From contig CAKRJY010000010.1 in the NCBI GenBank assembly GCA_934352055.1, forward strand, positions 49,973 to 113,972: a stretch of DNA of 64,000 nt, given 5' to 3'. The notes beneath the pieces are model-generated. The model was not told the origin of the DNA and did not search any database. It was given only the letters and a program-made list of their open reading frames with translations. Position numbers and translations under genes: made by a program. How positions within the stretch are numbered: position 1 is the first letter of the stretch; each line of letters opens with the position of its first letter. Positions 9,102-17,595 of this stretch are shown piece by piece. The DNA comes from an uncultured Lachnospiraceae bacterium. Lineage in GTDB: Bacteria > Bacillota > Clostridia > Lachnospirales > Lachnospiraceae.

Positions 9102-9179
9102 AAATCCTATTGCACGACTCGCATGTGCCCCTTACTATAGTTAAGGACATTATGAAAGAGGGAGCAATAGGATTTTTTT
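9102..9179 (+). promoter_or_regulatory. terminator-like leader of the SulP gene that contains its SD
   Basis: AAATCCTATTGC (9102-9113) and its perfect complement (9164-9175) form a 12-bp stem closed by a 50-base region that itself holds CCTTA/TAAGG (9130-9134/9142-9146). Seven T residues (9173-9179) follow, and the SulP ATG starts at 9180. The only well-placed SD, AGGA at 9169-9172, lies in the 3' arm. Folding would therefore both end transcription and hide the SD. A ligand- or protein-controlled attenuator is inferred; I do not recognise a named riboswitch class. Confidence 0.6.
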
Positions 9180-10835
9180 ATGGAAAAGCTAAAACCAAAA
9201 TTTTTTACAACGATTCGGGATTATTCGAAAGAACAGTTTATAAAGGATGTCATATCAGGCATTATTGTGGCAATTATCGCTTTGCCACTTTCGATTGCAC
9301 TGGCACTTGCCTCAGGCGTAACACCGGAAAAAGGTATTTATACGGCAATTATTGCCGGATTTCTTGTGTCGTTTCTAGGTGGTTCTAAGGTACAGATTGC
9401 AGGACCGACAGCAGCTTTTGCGACAATTGTTGCAGGTATTGTGGCAAAAAGTGGTATGGACGGACTGATTGTAGCGACGATCATGGCAGGAATATTACTT
9501 GTTGTCATGGGATTATGTCATTTCGGCACCTTGATTAAATTTATTCCATATACCATTACAACCGGCTTTACAGCGGGTATAGCAGTGACGCTATTTATTG
9601 GTCAGATTAAGGACTTTTTGGGACTTACTGTTGTGAGCAAAGAACCTCTTATAGATACGGGCGATAAGTTTATGGCATATATGAAAGCGCTGCCAACGAT
9701 CAACTGGCAGGCATTTCTTGTGGGAATGATTTGCATTGCCATATTAATTATCTGGCCAAAACTGGGAAAAATCAGTGTGATACCGGCATCGCTTATTGTA
9801 GTGATTGTATCGATTGTGCTGGTCAAGGGATTATCTATGCAGGTAAATACCATTGGAGATCTGTATGAGATTTCCAATAAATTACCACAATTACAGATGC
9901 CGCACATTACTTTTCGTTTGATTCAGAGCGAATTTAGTGATGCGCTTACGATTGCCATTTTAGCAGCAATTGAATCATTGCTTTCTGCTGTGGTTGCGGA
10001 TTCTATGATTAATGGCAGACATCGTTCCAATATGGAACTGATCGCACAGGGCGTAGGAAATATTGGCTCTGCACTGTTTGGAGGTATTCCGGCAACAGGA
10101 GCGATTGCAAGAACTGCGGCAAATGTAAAAAATGGTGGGCGCACACCGGTGGCAGGTATGGTACATTCTATTACCCTGCTTCTTGTACTTATTCTTTTGA
10201 TGCCGTATGCAGCTTTGATTCCTATGCCAGCGATTGCTGCAATTTTGTTTGGCGTTGCATATAATATGTGTGGCATCCGCAAGTTTGTAGACCTTTGTAA
10301 GATGGCTCCAAAGAGCGATATCGCTGTCTTGCTTACAACGTTTGTGCTTACGGTGGTATTTGATTTAGTTGTAGCAATCGAAGTAGGCATGGTTCTTGCG
10401 GCAATGCTTTTTATGAAACGTATGAGTGATGTGACTGCGGTGGAAGGCTGGAAGTATGTCGAGGATGAAGATGACGATCCGGATAGTCTTTCCTTGCGTC
10501 AGGTTCCGGAAAAAGTACGCGTTTATGAAATCAGTGGACCAATGTTTTTTGGCGCAGCAGATAAAATTTTTGATATAACGGTTGACGAGCGCGATAAGGT
10601 GTTGATTCTGCGTATGCGTAGTGTGGGAGCAATTGATGCGACTGCGCTGCATTCCCTCGAGCAGTTGCAGACGGATTGTGAGAGAAAAGGAATCCGCTTA
10701 CTTTTGTCTCATGTAAATGAGCAACCGATGCATATGATGGAAAAAGCGGGATTTGATAAACGCATCGGAAGAGAATATTTTTGTGCGCATATTGATGATG
10801 CGCTGGCGTTGGCAGAGCGCATTGCAACAAAATAG
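9180..10835 (+). CDS. SulP family inorganic anion transporter with STAS domain
   Basis: A 551-aa membrane protein. Residues 20-430 hold the SulP transport core with the conserved IVAIIALPLSIALALASG and GSALFGGIPATGAIARTAAN blocks and 10-14 hydrophobic helices; residues about 440-551 are a STAS domain, with EISGPMFFGAADK and DATALHSLEQL. SulP proteins move sulfate, bicarbonate or other oxyanions by proton or sodium coupling; the substrate here is not readable. The start is fixed at 9180, because an in-frame TAG lies only four codons upstream and no other Met is near. It ends in its own terminator. Confidence 0.9.
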   Translation: MEKLKPKFFTTIRDYSKEQFIKDVISGIIVAIIALPLSIALALASGVTPEKGIYTAIIAGFLVSFLGGSKVQIAGPTAAFATIVAGIVAKSGMDGLIVATIMAGILLVVMGLCHFGTLIKFIPYTITTGFTAGIAVTLFIGQIKDFLGLTVVSKEPLIDTGDKFMAYMKALPTINWQAFLVGMICIAILIIWPKLGKISVIPASLIVVIVSIVLVKGLSMQVNTIGDLYEISNKLPQLQMPHITFRLIQSEFSDALTIAILAAIESLLSAVVADSMINGRHRSNMELIAQGVGNIGSALFGGIPATGAIARTAANVKNGGRTPVAGMVHSITLLLVLILLMPYAALIPMPAIAAILFGVAYNMCGIRKFVDLCKMAPKSDIAVLLTTFVLTVVFDLVVAIEVGMVLAAMLFMKRMSDVTAVEGWKYVEDEDDDPDSLSLRQVPEKVRVYEISGPMFFGAADKIFDITVDERDKVLILRMRSVGAIDATALHSLEQLQTDCERKGIRLLLSHVNEQPMHMMEKAGFDKRIGREYFCAHIDDALALAERIATK

Positions 10836-10853
10836 AATACACTTTGTAAAATG

Positions 10854-10896
10854 AAATCCATGTTGTCAGTAAAAACTGGCGATATGGATTTTTTTT
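10854..10896 (+). terminator. Rho-independent terminator of sulP
   Basis: AAATCCAT (10854-10861) pairs with ATGGATTT (10884-10891), with an inner CAGT/ACTG stem, followed by a run of T to 10896. Confidence 0.8.
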
Positions 10897-10945
10897 GCGT
10901 CGTTTCCAAGGCGGGAGAACACAGCGCAGACACCAACCACCATTT

Positions 10946-10985
10946 TTAACACAATTTTTACAAAGAGCATACATTTCATTTTACA
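10946..10985 (+). promoter_or_regulatory. candidate Pho boxes upstream of pstS
   Basis: TTAACA at 10946-10951 and TTTACA at 10957-10962 are exactly 11 bp apart; a partial copy ending TACA at 10968-10973 and a full TTTACA at 10980-10985 continue the series. Bacillus PhoP binds direct TT(A/C/T)A(A/C/T)A repeats spaced this way. TATCAT at 10995-11000 could be the -10. PhoP is encoded in the same operon, which supports autoregulation by phosphate. Confidence 0.55.
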
Positions 10986-11054
10986 AAGTGTTTGTATCAT
11001 ATGTCTTGTAAACGAAATAGAAAGAAAAGTCAAAACGACAAAAGGAGATTGAAA

Positions 11055-11960
11055 ATGAAATTGAAGAAAATCGCCGCAACACTTCTTGTTGCAACATTAG
11101 CAATTGGCACCATGGTAGGATGCGGAAGTACAGGAAATGACAATACAGCAGATGGAGAAAAGACAGAGAACACAGGAGCATCCGGAGACATCACCATTCT
11201 TTCCCGTGAAGATGGTTCTGGTACAAGAGGCGCATTTGTAGAGCTTTTCGGGATTGAGGAAGAAAAAGATGGCGAAAAGGTGGACATGACCACAGAAGAT
11301 GCTAAGATCACAAACTCTACATCCGTTATGATGACAACAGTTGCCGGAGATGTAAATTCTCTTGGTTATATCTCACTTGGTTCTTTGGATGACACAGTTA
11401 CCGCTGTAAAGATTGATGGCGTAGAAGCAACAGCAGAAAACGTATCCAATGGAACATACAAGATTGCACGTCCATTTAACATTGCTACAAAGGGAGAAGA
11501 CTTAAGTGAAGCTGGACAGGATTTTGTAAACTTTATTCTGAGCAAAGAAGGACAGCAGGTCATTACAGACAATGGATATATCAGCGTAGGTGAAGGGGAA
11601 GCATTTGCTTCTAACAATGCATCAGGAAAACTTACGATCGCAGGTTCTTCTTCTGTAACACCTGTTATGGAAAAACTCGTAGAGGCTTATAACAAGGTAA
11701 ACGCAAACGTAGAGATTGAAGTACAGGAAAGTGATTCCTCTACCGGTATGCAGTCAACCATTGATGGTTTGTGCGATATTGGAATGGCATCCAGAGAATT
11801 AAAAGATTCTGAAACAGGAGCCGGACTGGTAGCGACAGAAATTGCAAAAGATGGTATTGCAGTGATTGTAAACAATGACAGCGGAATTACAGATTTAACA
11901 TCTGATCAGGTAAAGCAGATTTACACAGGTGAGATTCTTGCATGGGATGAATTACAGTAA
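11055..11960 (+). CDS. pstS: phosphate-binding lipoprotein PstS, halves in permuted order
   Basis: A 301-aa lipoprotein: basic N terminus, hydrophobic stretch and lipobox ending at Cys23 (MVGC). The start at 11055 has AAGGAG in place; a longer frame from 10992 lacks an SD. The binding protein is circularly permuted. First comes what is normally the C-terminal half (SREDGSGTRGAFVELFG, GYISLGSLDDTVTAVKIDG, ARPFNIATKGE, DFVNFILSKEGQQV), then the normal N-terminal half (LTIAGSSSVTPVMEKLVEAY, DIGMASRELKDSE, GIAVIVNNDSGI, QIYTGEI). Both phosphate-contact blocks (SGTRG and GSSSVTP) are present. Followed by pstC, so its role in high-affinity phosphate uptake is secure. Confidence 0.9.
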   Translation: MKLKKIAATLLVATLAIGTMVGCGSTGNDNTADGEKTENTGASGDITILSREDGSGTRGAFVELFGIEEEKDGEKVDMTTEDAKITNSTSVMMTTVAGDVNSLGYISLGSLDDTVTAVKIDGVEATAENVSNGTYKIARPFNIATKGEDLSEAGQDFVNFILSKEGQQVITDNGYISVGEGEAFASNNASGKLTIAGSSSVTPVMEKLVEAYNKVNANVEIEVQESDSSTGMQSTIDGLCDIGMASRELKDSETGAGLVATEIAKDGIAVIVNNDSGITDLTSDQVKQIYTGEILAWDELQ

Positions 11961-12000
11961 TCTTGCGGTATAAGTTCAAGGCAAAAGGAAAGGTCAGAAC

Positions 12001-12852
12001 ATGAAACACTTTAAAGAAATACTAATGAAGGTTATCTTTTTCATAGCGGCTTGCACTTCGGTGTTAGCCGTTGCCTTGATTTGTATTTTCCTGTTTGCTA
12101 ATGGTGTTCCGGCGATGGGAAAAATCGGATTAGGCGAATTTTTGACAGGAACAATGTGGAAGCCTTCCAATCATATTTTTGGCATACTTCCAATGATTCT
12201 TGGAAGTATTTATGTTACCGCGGGAGCGATTATTATTGGTGTTCCGATTGGTCTTTGTACGGCTGTTTTTATGGCGCATTATTGCCCGAAAAAAATATAT
12301 GGCATCTGTAAGGCATCGGTGAATCTGATGGCAGGAGTACCATCGGTTGTATATGGATTCTTTGGACTGGTCTGTATTGTTCCTCTGATGCAGGCATTGA
12401 CGGGGCATGATGGAAGCACAATGCTTACAGCTTCCATATTGCTTGGTATTATGATTCTGCCGACAATCGTCAGTGTGTGCGAGGCGGCTATACGCAGTGT
12501 GCCGACACCTTATTATGAAGGAGCCTTGGCACTTGGTGCGACCAAAGAACGAAGCATTTTTTTGACCGTTATACCGGCAGCAAAATCCGGTATCGTCGCA
12601 GGTATTGTCCTTGGTATTGGCAGGGCAATCGGTGAGACGATGGCGGTTGTTATGGTTGCAGGAAACCAGGCGCGTATGCCAAAGGGAATTACAAGAGGTG
12701 TACGTACCTTAACATCAAATATTGTACTGGAAATGGGATATGCAGCGGATTTGCACAGAGAAGCTTTGATTGCAACTGGCGTGGTTCTGTTTGTTTTTAT
12801 CCTGTTGATTAACTTGTGTGTGGCAGCATTAAAACGCCAGGATACAAAGTAA
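12001..12852 (+). CDS. pstC: phosphate ABC transporter permease PstC
   Basis: A 283-aa permease with six membrane helices and the typical PstC blocks SVVYGFFGLV and the binding-protein-dependent loop EGALALGATKERSIFLTVIPAAKSGIV region (about residues 178-203), which contacts the ATPase PstB. It pairs with PstA, whose gene begins 12 bases later, to form the channel. SD is AAAGGAAAGG before the ATG. It lies 40 bp after pstS. Confidence 0.93.
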   Translation: MKHFKEILMKVIFFIAACTSVLAVALICIFLFANGVPAMGKIGLGEFLTGTMWKPSNHIFGILPMILGSIYVTAGAIIIGVPIGLCTAVFMAHYCPKKIYGICKASVNLMAGVPSVVYGFFGLVCIVPLMQALTGHDGSTMLTASILLGIMILPTIVSVCEAAIRSVPTPYYEGALALGATKERSIFLTVIPAAKSGIVAGIVLGIGRAIGETMAVVMVAGNQARMPKGITRGVRTLTSNIVLEMGYAADLHREALIATGVVLFVFILLINLCVAALKRQDTK

Positions 12853-12864
12853 GGAGGCTATGGA

Positions 12865-13707
12865 ATGAAACAGAATTTTAAAACAGCATTGAGACATCCG
12901 GCATCCTTACTACTCAAACTTTTTGTTCTTTTATCAGCAGCGGTTACAATGGGTGTTTTGCTTTTTATTATTATTTTTATTGTGATAAAGGGAGCTCCTC
13001 ATTTATCACCGGGATTGTTTGCATGGCACTATACTTCTGATAATGTGTCTATGACGCCGGCGATTATCAATACATTGATTATGACAGCACTATCCCTTGT
13101 TATAGCAGTTCCGCTTGGAATTTTTGCGGCAATCTATCTGGTAGAGTATGCAAAACGTGGCAGCAAACTGGTGAAAGTGATTCGTATGACGGCAGAAACA
13201 CTATCCGGGATACCATCGATTATTTATGGTTTATTTGGTCTTCTTTTCTTCGCTACATATTTGCACTGGGGGTATTCTATGTGGTCCGGTGCATTGACAC
13301 TCGTGATTATGATTTTACCACTTGTCATCCGAACGACAGAAGAGGCTTTGATTGCTGTGCCGGATACCTACCGTGAAGCCAGTTTTGGCTTGGGAGCTGG
13401 AAAATTACGAACCATCTTTCGCATTATTTTACCTGCAGCAGTGCCGGGAATTCTATCCGGTGTGATTCTTTCGATTGGTCGTATTGTGGGAGAAACGGCA
13501 GCCTTGATTTATACTTCCGGAACGGTAGCGCAGACGGCAACGGATCTGACAAAATCCGGACGTACCCTTGCTGTACATATGTATAGTTTGTCTCGTGAAG
13601 GGTTACATATGGATGAGGCGTATGCAACAGCATTGGTTTTGCTTGTGCTTGTTGTGCTGATCAATGGCATTTCGGATTGGATAGCGAAAAAAGTATCGAA
13701 AGTGTGA
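12865..13707 (+). CDS. pstA: phosphate ABC transporter permease PstA
   Basis: A 280-aa six-helix permease with TLSGIPSIIYGLFGLLFF and the coupling loop REASFGLGAGKLRTIFRIIL, matching PstA. GIVGETAALIYTSG-like residues near position 210 (RIVGETAALIYTSG) are characteristic of PstA rather than PstC. SD is AAGGAGG. It forms the heterodimeric phosphate channel with PstC. Confidence 0.93.
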   Translation: MKQNFKTALRHPASLLLKLFVLLSAAVTMGVLLFIIIFIVIKGAPHLSPGLFAWHYTSDNVSMTPAIINTLIMTALSLVIAVPLGIFAAIYLVEYAKRGSKLVKVIRMTAETLSGIPSIIYGLFGLLFFATYLHWGYSMWSGALTLVIMILPLVIRTTEEALIAVPDTYREASFGLGAGKLRTIFRIILPAAVPGILSGVILSIGRIVGETAALIYTSGTVAQTATDLTKSGRTLAVHMYSLSREGLHMDEAYATALVLLVLVVLINGISDWIAKKVSKV

Positions 13708-13734
13708 GAATAGGTAAAAGGAGATATCAAGAAG

Positions 13735-14493
13735 ATGGACAATAAAGCAAAGATTTCCATTCACAATATGGATTTGTATTATGGCGATTTTCATGCCTTG
13801 AAAAATATTAACATGGAATTGCCGGAAAAAGAGATTTCAGCATTTATCGGTCCGAGTGGTTGCGGAAAATCCACCCTGCTTAAATCGATCAACCGTATGA
13901 ATGATCTGGTGGAAGGCTGTAAGATTACGGGAGAATTACTGCTGGATGACCAAAATATATATGGCAATATGGATGTTAATGTTTTGCGTAAGCGTGTGGG
14001 AATGGTTTTTCAGAAACCGAATCCATTTCCAATGAGTGTTTACGATAACATTGCATATGGACCAAGAACACATGGTGTTAACAGCAGGGCACAACTGGAT
14101 GAGATTGTGGAGACCTCCCTGCGGCAGGCTGCCATTTGGGATGAACTAAAAGACAGGCTGAAAAAGAGTGCTCTTGGACTTTCCGGCGGTCAGCAGCAAA
14201 GACTCTGTATTGCGAGAGCGCTTGCAGTGAAACCGGAGGTCCTTTTGATGGATGAGCCGACATCGGCGCTGGATCCAATCTCTACATCAAAGATTGAAGA
14301 TCTCGTAATCGAGCTAAAGAAAGATTATACCATTATTATGGTAACGCATAATATGCAGCAGGCGGTGCGTGTGTCTGATAAGACAGCATTCTTTTTGCTG
14401 GGAGAAGTCATAGAATATGGCGAGACAGAGCAAATCTTTTCTATGCCAAAAGAGAAAAAGACAGAAGATTATATTACGGGTAGATTTGGATAA
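13735..14493 (+). CDS. pstB: phosphate ABC transporter ATPase PstB
   Basis: A 252-aa ATPase with Walker [10 protein letters not shown] (about 39-47), the PstB-type [18 protein letters not shown]-loop, signature LSGGQQQR, Walker [13 protein letters not shown] and the switch His in VTHNMQQA. It powers phosphate import through PstCA on the cytoplasmic side. SD is AAAGGAGAT; length is normal for PstB. Confidence 0.96.
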   Translation: MDNKAKISIHNMDLYYGDFHALKNINMELPEKEISAFIGPSGCGKSTLLKSINRMNDLVEGCKITGELLLDDQNIYGNMDVNVLRKRVGMVFQKPNPFPMSVYDNIAYGPRTHGVNSRAQLDEIVETSLRQAAIWDELKDRLKKSALGLSGGQQQRLCIARALAVKPEVLLMDEPTSALDPISTSKIEDLVIELKKDYTIIMVTHNMQQAVRVSDKTAFFLLGEVIEYGETEQIFSMPKEKKTEDYITGRFG

Positions 14494-14502
14494 GGAGGAC
14501 GT

Positions 14503-15153
14503 ATGAGAAATCGATTTGATAGACAGTTGGAAGAACTTCATGTAGAACTGATTGAAATGGGAAGCATGTGTGAAGATGTGATACGAAAGACATCAAAACT
14601 TTTGCAATCCGGCGATATAAAAGTGGCAAAAGAAATCCGAAAGGAAGATTGCAATATAGATGATCAGGAGCGTCTGGTGGAGAGCCTTTGTTTGAAACTC
14701 CTTTTGCAGCAGCAGCCCGTGGCAAAAGATTTGCGCAAGGTTTCTGCAGCTTTAAAGATGATTACCGATATGGAGCGTATTGGTGATCAGGCTTCGGATA
14801 TTGCAGAAATTATTGAAACAGCAGAATTTCATGTGCCAACGAGTGATGTGAAACTGAGCAAGATGGCAGAAACAACCATTACCATGGTAACTGAGAGTAT
14901 TGATGCTTATGTAAAGCAGGATCTGGAGCTTGTGCGTGAGGTGATTGCACGTGATGATGAAGTGGATGATCTGTTTTTGGAAGTGCGCAAGGAAATTGCG
15001 GCAGGATTGGCCGAGGGAATAAATCCGACGAATAGTCTGGATCTTCTTATGATTGCAAAATACTTTGAACGTATCGGTGATCATGCAACCAATATTGCAG
15101 AGTGGGTGGAGTTTTCCATTACCGGAACACACAAAGATGCAGATATTTTATAA
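14503..15153 (+). CDS. phoU: phosphate uptake regulator PhoU
   Basis: A 216-aa all-helical protein with two PhoU repeats, each with the metal-binding signature: MERIGDQASDIAE in the first half and FERIGDHATNIAEW in the second. PhoU links the Pst transporter to the PhoR kinase and dampens the regulon when phosphate is plentiful. It starts 9 bases after pstB with SD AAGGAGG. Confidence 0.95.
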   Translation: MRNRFDRQLEELHVELIEMGSMCEDVIRKTSKLLQSGDIKVAKEIRKEDCNIDDQERLVESLCLKLLLQQQPVAKDLRKVSAALKMITDMERIGDQASDIAEIIETAEFHVPTSDVKLSKMAETTITMVTESIDAYVKQDLELVREVIARDDEVDDLFLEVRKEIAAGLAEGINPTNSLDLLMIAKYFERIGDHATNIAEWVEFSITGTHKDADIL

Positions 15154-15159
15154 AGGATA

Positions 15160-15189
15160 TTTACAAAATGTCTGCTGTTGCAATACTAT
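15160..15189 (+). promoter_or_regulatory. internal promoter for phoPR
   Basis: TTTACA (15160-15165), 18-bp spacer and TACTAT (15184-15189) lie in the 87-bp gap between phoU and phoP. It would let phoPR be expressed without full induction of the pst genes. The TTTACA also matches the Pho box half-site. Confidence 0.5.
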
Positions 15190-15240
15190 GATACATAGAA
15201 AATATAATAACGAAGCAGAGGAAATCTGGGAGAACAACAT

Positions 15241-15912
15241 ATGATTTATTATGTCGAAGACGAAAAAAATATCAGAGAACTGGTGGAATATGCACTGCTT
15301 GCAAATGGAATTGAAATTCGCTGCTTTGCAGATGGTGTGTCATTCTGGCAAGGCTTGCGGGAAGAAAAGAATCCGGAATTGATCCTTCTTGATATTATGC
15401 TGCCAGGGGAAAATGGTATGGAAATCCTGCATCGCCTGAAAGAAAATGCCGCAACCAAAGATATTCCTGTGATTATGGTTACAGCAAAGGGCAGTGAGTA
15501 TGATAAGGTGTTAGGACTTGATAGTGGTGCAGATGATTATATTGCAAAACCGTTTGGCATGATGGAATTGGTTTCGCGTATCAAAGCCGTATTGCGCCGG
15601 ACACAAAAAGAGAAAGTGGATACAGATCTTTCCTACCGGGATATCCGCGTCTGTAACGCGTCACACAAAGTGTTTGTGCATGACGAGGAAGTGGAGTTGA
15701 CGAAGAAGGAGTATGATCTGCTATCCTATCTGATTCGTAATCAGGGCGTGGTTCTTACCAGAGATCAGTTGTTAAATAGCATTTGGGGTTATGATTTTGA
15801 TGGGGAGACAAGAACGGTTGATGTTCATGTACGTTCACTCCGTCAGAAACTGGGAAACGCAGGAGATTACGTCACAACGGTTCGTGGAATAGGATACCGG
15901 ATAGGGGAATAA
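15241..15912 (+). CDS. phoP: PhoP-type response regulator, OmpR family
   Basis: A 223-aa regulator: receiver domain with VEDEKN near residue 5, phospho-acceptor Asp in LLLDIMLPGENG (about residue 51), Lys in IAKPFGMMEL, and a C-terminal winged helix with VDVHVRSLRQKLG and the end TVRGIGYRIGE. It begins with MIYYVEDE. SD GGGAG is 8 bases before the ATG. Placement between phoU and phoR identifies it as the phosphate regulator of this operon. Confidence 0.92.
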   Translation: MIYYVEDEKNIRELVEYALLANGIEIRCFADGVSFWQGLREEKNPELILLDIMLPGENGMEILHRLKENAATKDIPVIMVTAKGSEYDKVLGLDSGADDYIAKPFGMMELVSRIKAVLRRTQKEKVDTDLSYRDIRVCNASHKVFVHDEEVELTKKEYDLLSYLIRNQGVVLTRDQLLNSIWGYDFDGETRTVDVHVRSLRQKLGNAGDYVTTVRGIGYRIGE

Positions 15913-15913
15913 T

Positions 15914-17578
15914 ATGAAGCAACGTATTTTTCGAAGCACAGCAATTTTGGTGACATTGGCAATTTTGGTGACGTTTGCAACGTCGTTTTTCTTTATGTAT
16001 AAAAGGCTGGAGAATAATATGGAGCAGCGTGTGGATAATGAGGTGAATTATCTTGCAACAGCTGTGGAAGAATTGGGCGATACGGCATTAGAAACAGGTT
16101 TGACCGATGGCTTGACGGGGCGTATTACACTCATTGATGCGGCAGGAAACGTGTTATATGATTCGTATGAGGATCCGGCTTGTATGGAGAATCATGCGAC
16201 CCGACCGGAAGTTGCACAGGCAATCAAAGAGGGATATGGAAGTGCAAACCGCTATTCTACGACATATGCAAAAAGAAGTTATTATGCAGCTGTTCGCCTG
16301 TCAAATGATCAGATTTTACGCGTGGGTGATACAATCGACAGCGTATATGGTGTTCTGTTTCCGGGCATCGGCATGATTCTTCTTCCGTTGGCGCTTCTTC
16401 TTGGATTGAGTTTTGTCATTATTGATAAGACAACAAAAAGGATGATGGAGCCACTTTTACATATTGATCTGGATGAACCACTGAGGGATGTGCGATATGA
16501 CGAAATGGTGCCATTCTTACGACGTATTGAAGAGCAGAACGAAGCACTGAAGGAGCAGGTGCAGGAGAGAAATAAACAGCAACAGGAATATGCTGCGATT
16601 ACGGAAAACATGAAAGACGGATTGATTGTGACAAACCGTCATCGGGTATTATCCATCAATCGTGCAGCACAACGGATTTTTGAAATCCGTCCGGAAGAAT
16701 GTATGGGTCAAAATATTATTGTTGTCAACCGCAATCAGAAGCTAAAAGAAGTAGTGGACGGTGCACTTGCGGGAAAAGACATGATCAAGCATATGACCAT
16801 AGATGATGTAACCTATGAATTACATGGAAATCCGGTTATGCAGGACGGTTACAATAGTGGTGTGGTTATTTTCATTATGGATGTAACGCAAAAGAAACAG
16901 TTAGAGACCATGCGGCAAGAATTTTCTGCAAATGTGTCACATGAGTTAAAGACGCCACTGATGTCCATTTCGGGATATGCAGAGTTGCTAAAAGATGGAA
17001 TTGCGCGGCCGGAAGATCAGAAGGAATTTGCGCAGCGCATTTATCAGGAGGCAGCACGACTGACGACGCTGGTGCAGGATATCATTCGATTGTCCAAACT
17101 GGATGATGAAAATCTGGAATTGGAAAAAGAACCGATCGATTTGTTTGACATGAGCAAAGAAATCATAGAAACATTACAGCCGGAGGCAAAAAAACGTGGG
17201 ATTTCCATTTCCTTTACGGGAAAACGTGTACAGATAAAAGGTATGCGGCAAATTATTTATGAGATGCTTTATAACGTCTGTGACAATGCAATCCATTATA
17301 ATAAGGATGAGGGGAGCGTTGTGATTTCATCGGAAGAGACAGAAGAAGGCATCTGCTGGCGCGTGGGAGATACCGGAATCGGTATTCCGCTGGCGGAACA
17401 GGAGCGAATTTTCGAACGATTTTATCGCGTAGATAAGAGCCACTCCCGTGCAACGGGCGGCACAGGATTGGGGCTATCTATTGTAAAACATGCGGCAGAA
17501 CTCCATGGTGCACGTGTGCAGGTGGATTCTGTCGTTGATCAGGGAACAACCATTACGATTGTCTTTCCCAAAGAATAA
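15914..17578 (+). CDS. phoR: PhoR-type sensor histidine kinase
   Basis: A 554-aa kinase: TM1 (about 8-28), an extracytoplasmic segment with GRITLIDAAGNVLYDS, TM2 (about 150-174), a linker helix, a PAS domain (about 235-330), HisKA with phospho-acceptor His343 in ANVSHELKTPL, and HATPase_c with DNAIHYNKDEG, VGDTGIGIP and GGTGLGLSIVKH. Its ATG is one base after the phoP stop, so the two are translated together. It senses phosphate state through PhoU/Pst and phosphorylates PhoP. Confidence 0.93.
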   Translation: MKQRIFRSTAILVTLAILVTFATSFFFMYKRLENNMEQRVDNEVNYLATAVEELGDTALETGLTDGLTGRITLIDAAGNVLYDSYEDPACMENHATRPEVAQAIKEGYGSANRYSTTYAKRSYYAAVRLSNDQILRVGDTIDSVYGVLFPGIGMILLPLALLLGLSFVIIDKTTKRMMEPLLHIDLDEPLRDVRYDEMVPFLRRIEEQNEALKEQVQERNKQQQEYAAITENMKDGLIVTNRHRVLSINRAAQRIFEIRPEECMGQNIIVVNRNQKLKEVVDGALAGKDMIKHMTIDDVTYELHGNPVMQDGYNSGVVIFIMDVTQKKQLETMRQEFSANVSHELKTPLMSISGYAELLKDGIARPEDQKEFAQRIYQEAARLTTLVQDIIRLSKLDDENLELEKEPIDLFDMSKEIIETLQPEAKKRGISISFTGKRVQIKGMRQIIYEMLYNVCDNAIHYNKDEGSVVISSEETEEGICWRVGDTGIGIPLAEQERIFERFYRVDKSHSRATGGTGLGLSIVKHAAELHGARVQVDSVVDQGTTITIVFPKE

Positions 17579-17595
17579 AGCTGCATCTGACGAAG

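Larger units (their letters stand above)
10839..10991. repeat. 19-bp perfect inverted repeat around the sulP terminator
   Basis: ACACTTTGTAAAATGAAAT at 10839-10857 is the exact reverse complement of 10973-10991; the arms are 115 bp apart and flank the sulP terminator and the start of the pst control region. The right arm includes the last TTTACA of the candidate Pho box array, so the left arm could be a second regulator site in opposite orientation. Confidence 0.6.

Noticed and set aside
9110..9388. 92-codon frame starting in the SulP leader
   Set aside because: It overlaps the SulP start in another frame, begins inside the terminator stem and has no SD or family likeness.
10992..11054. Longer N terminus for PstS from ATG 10992
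   Set aside because: The 21 added residues are basic and not a signal peptide, there is no SD, and it would start inside the Pho-box promoter; ATG 11055 has AAGGAG and a proper lipoprotein signal.
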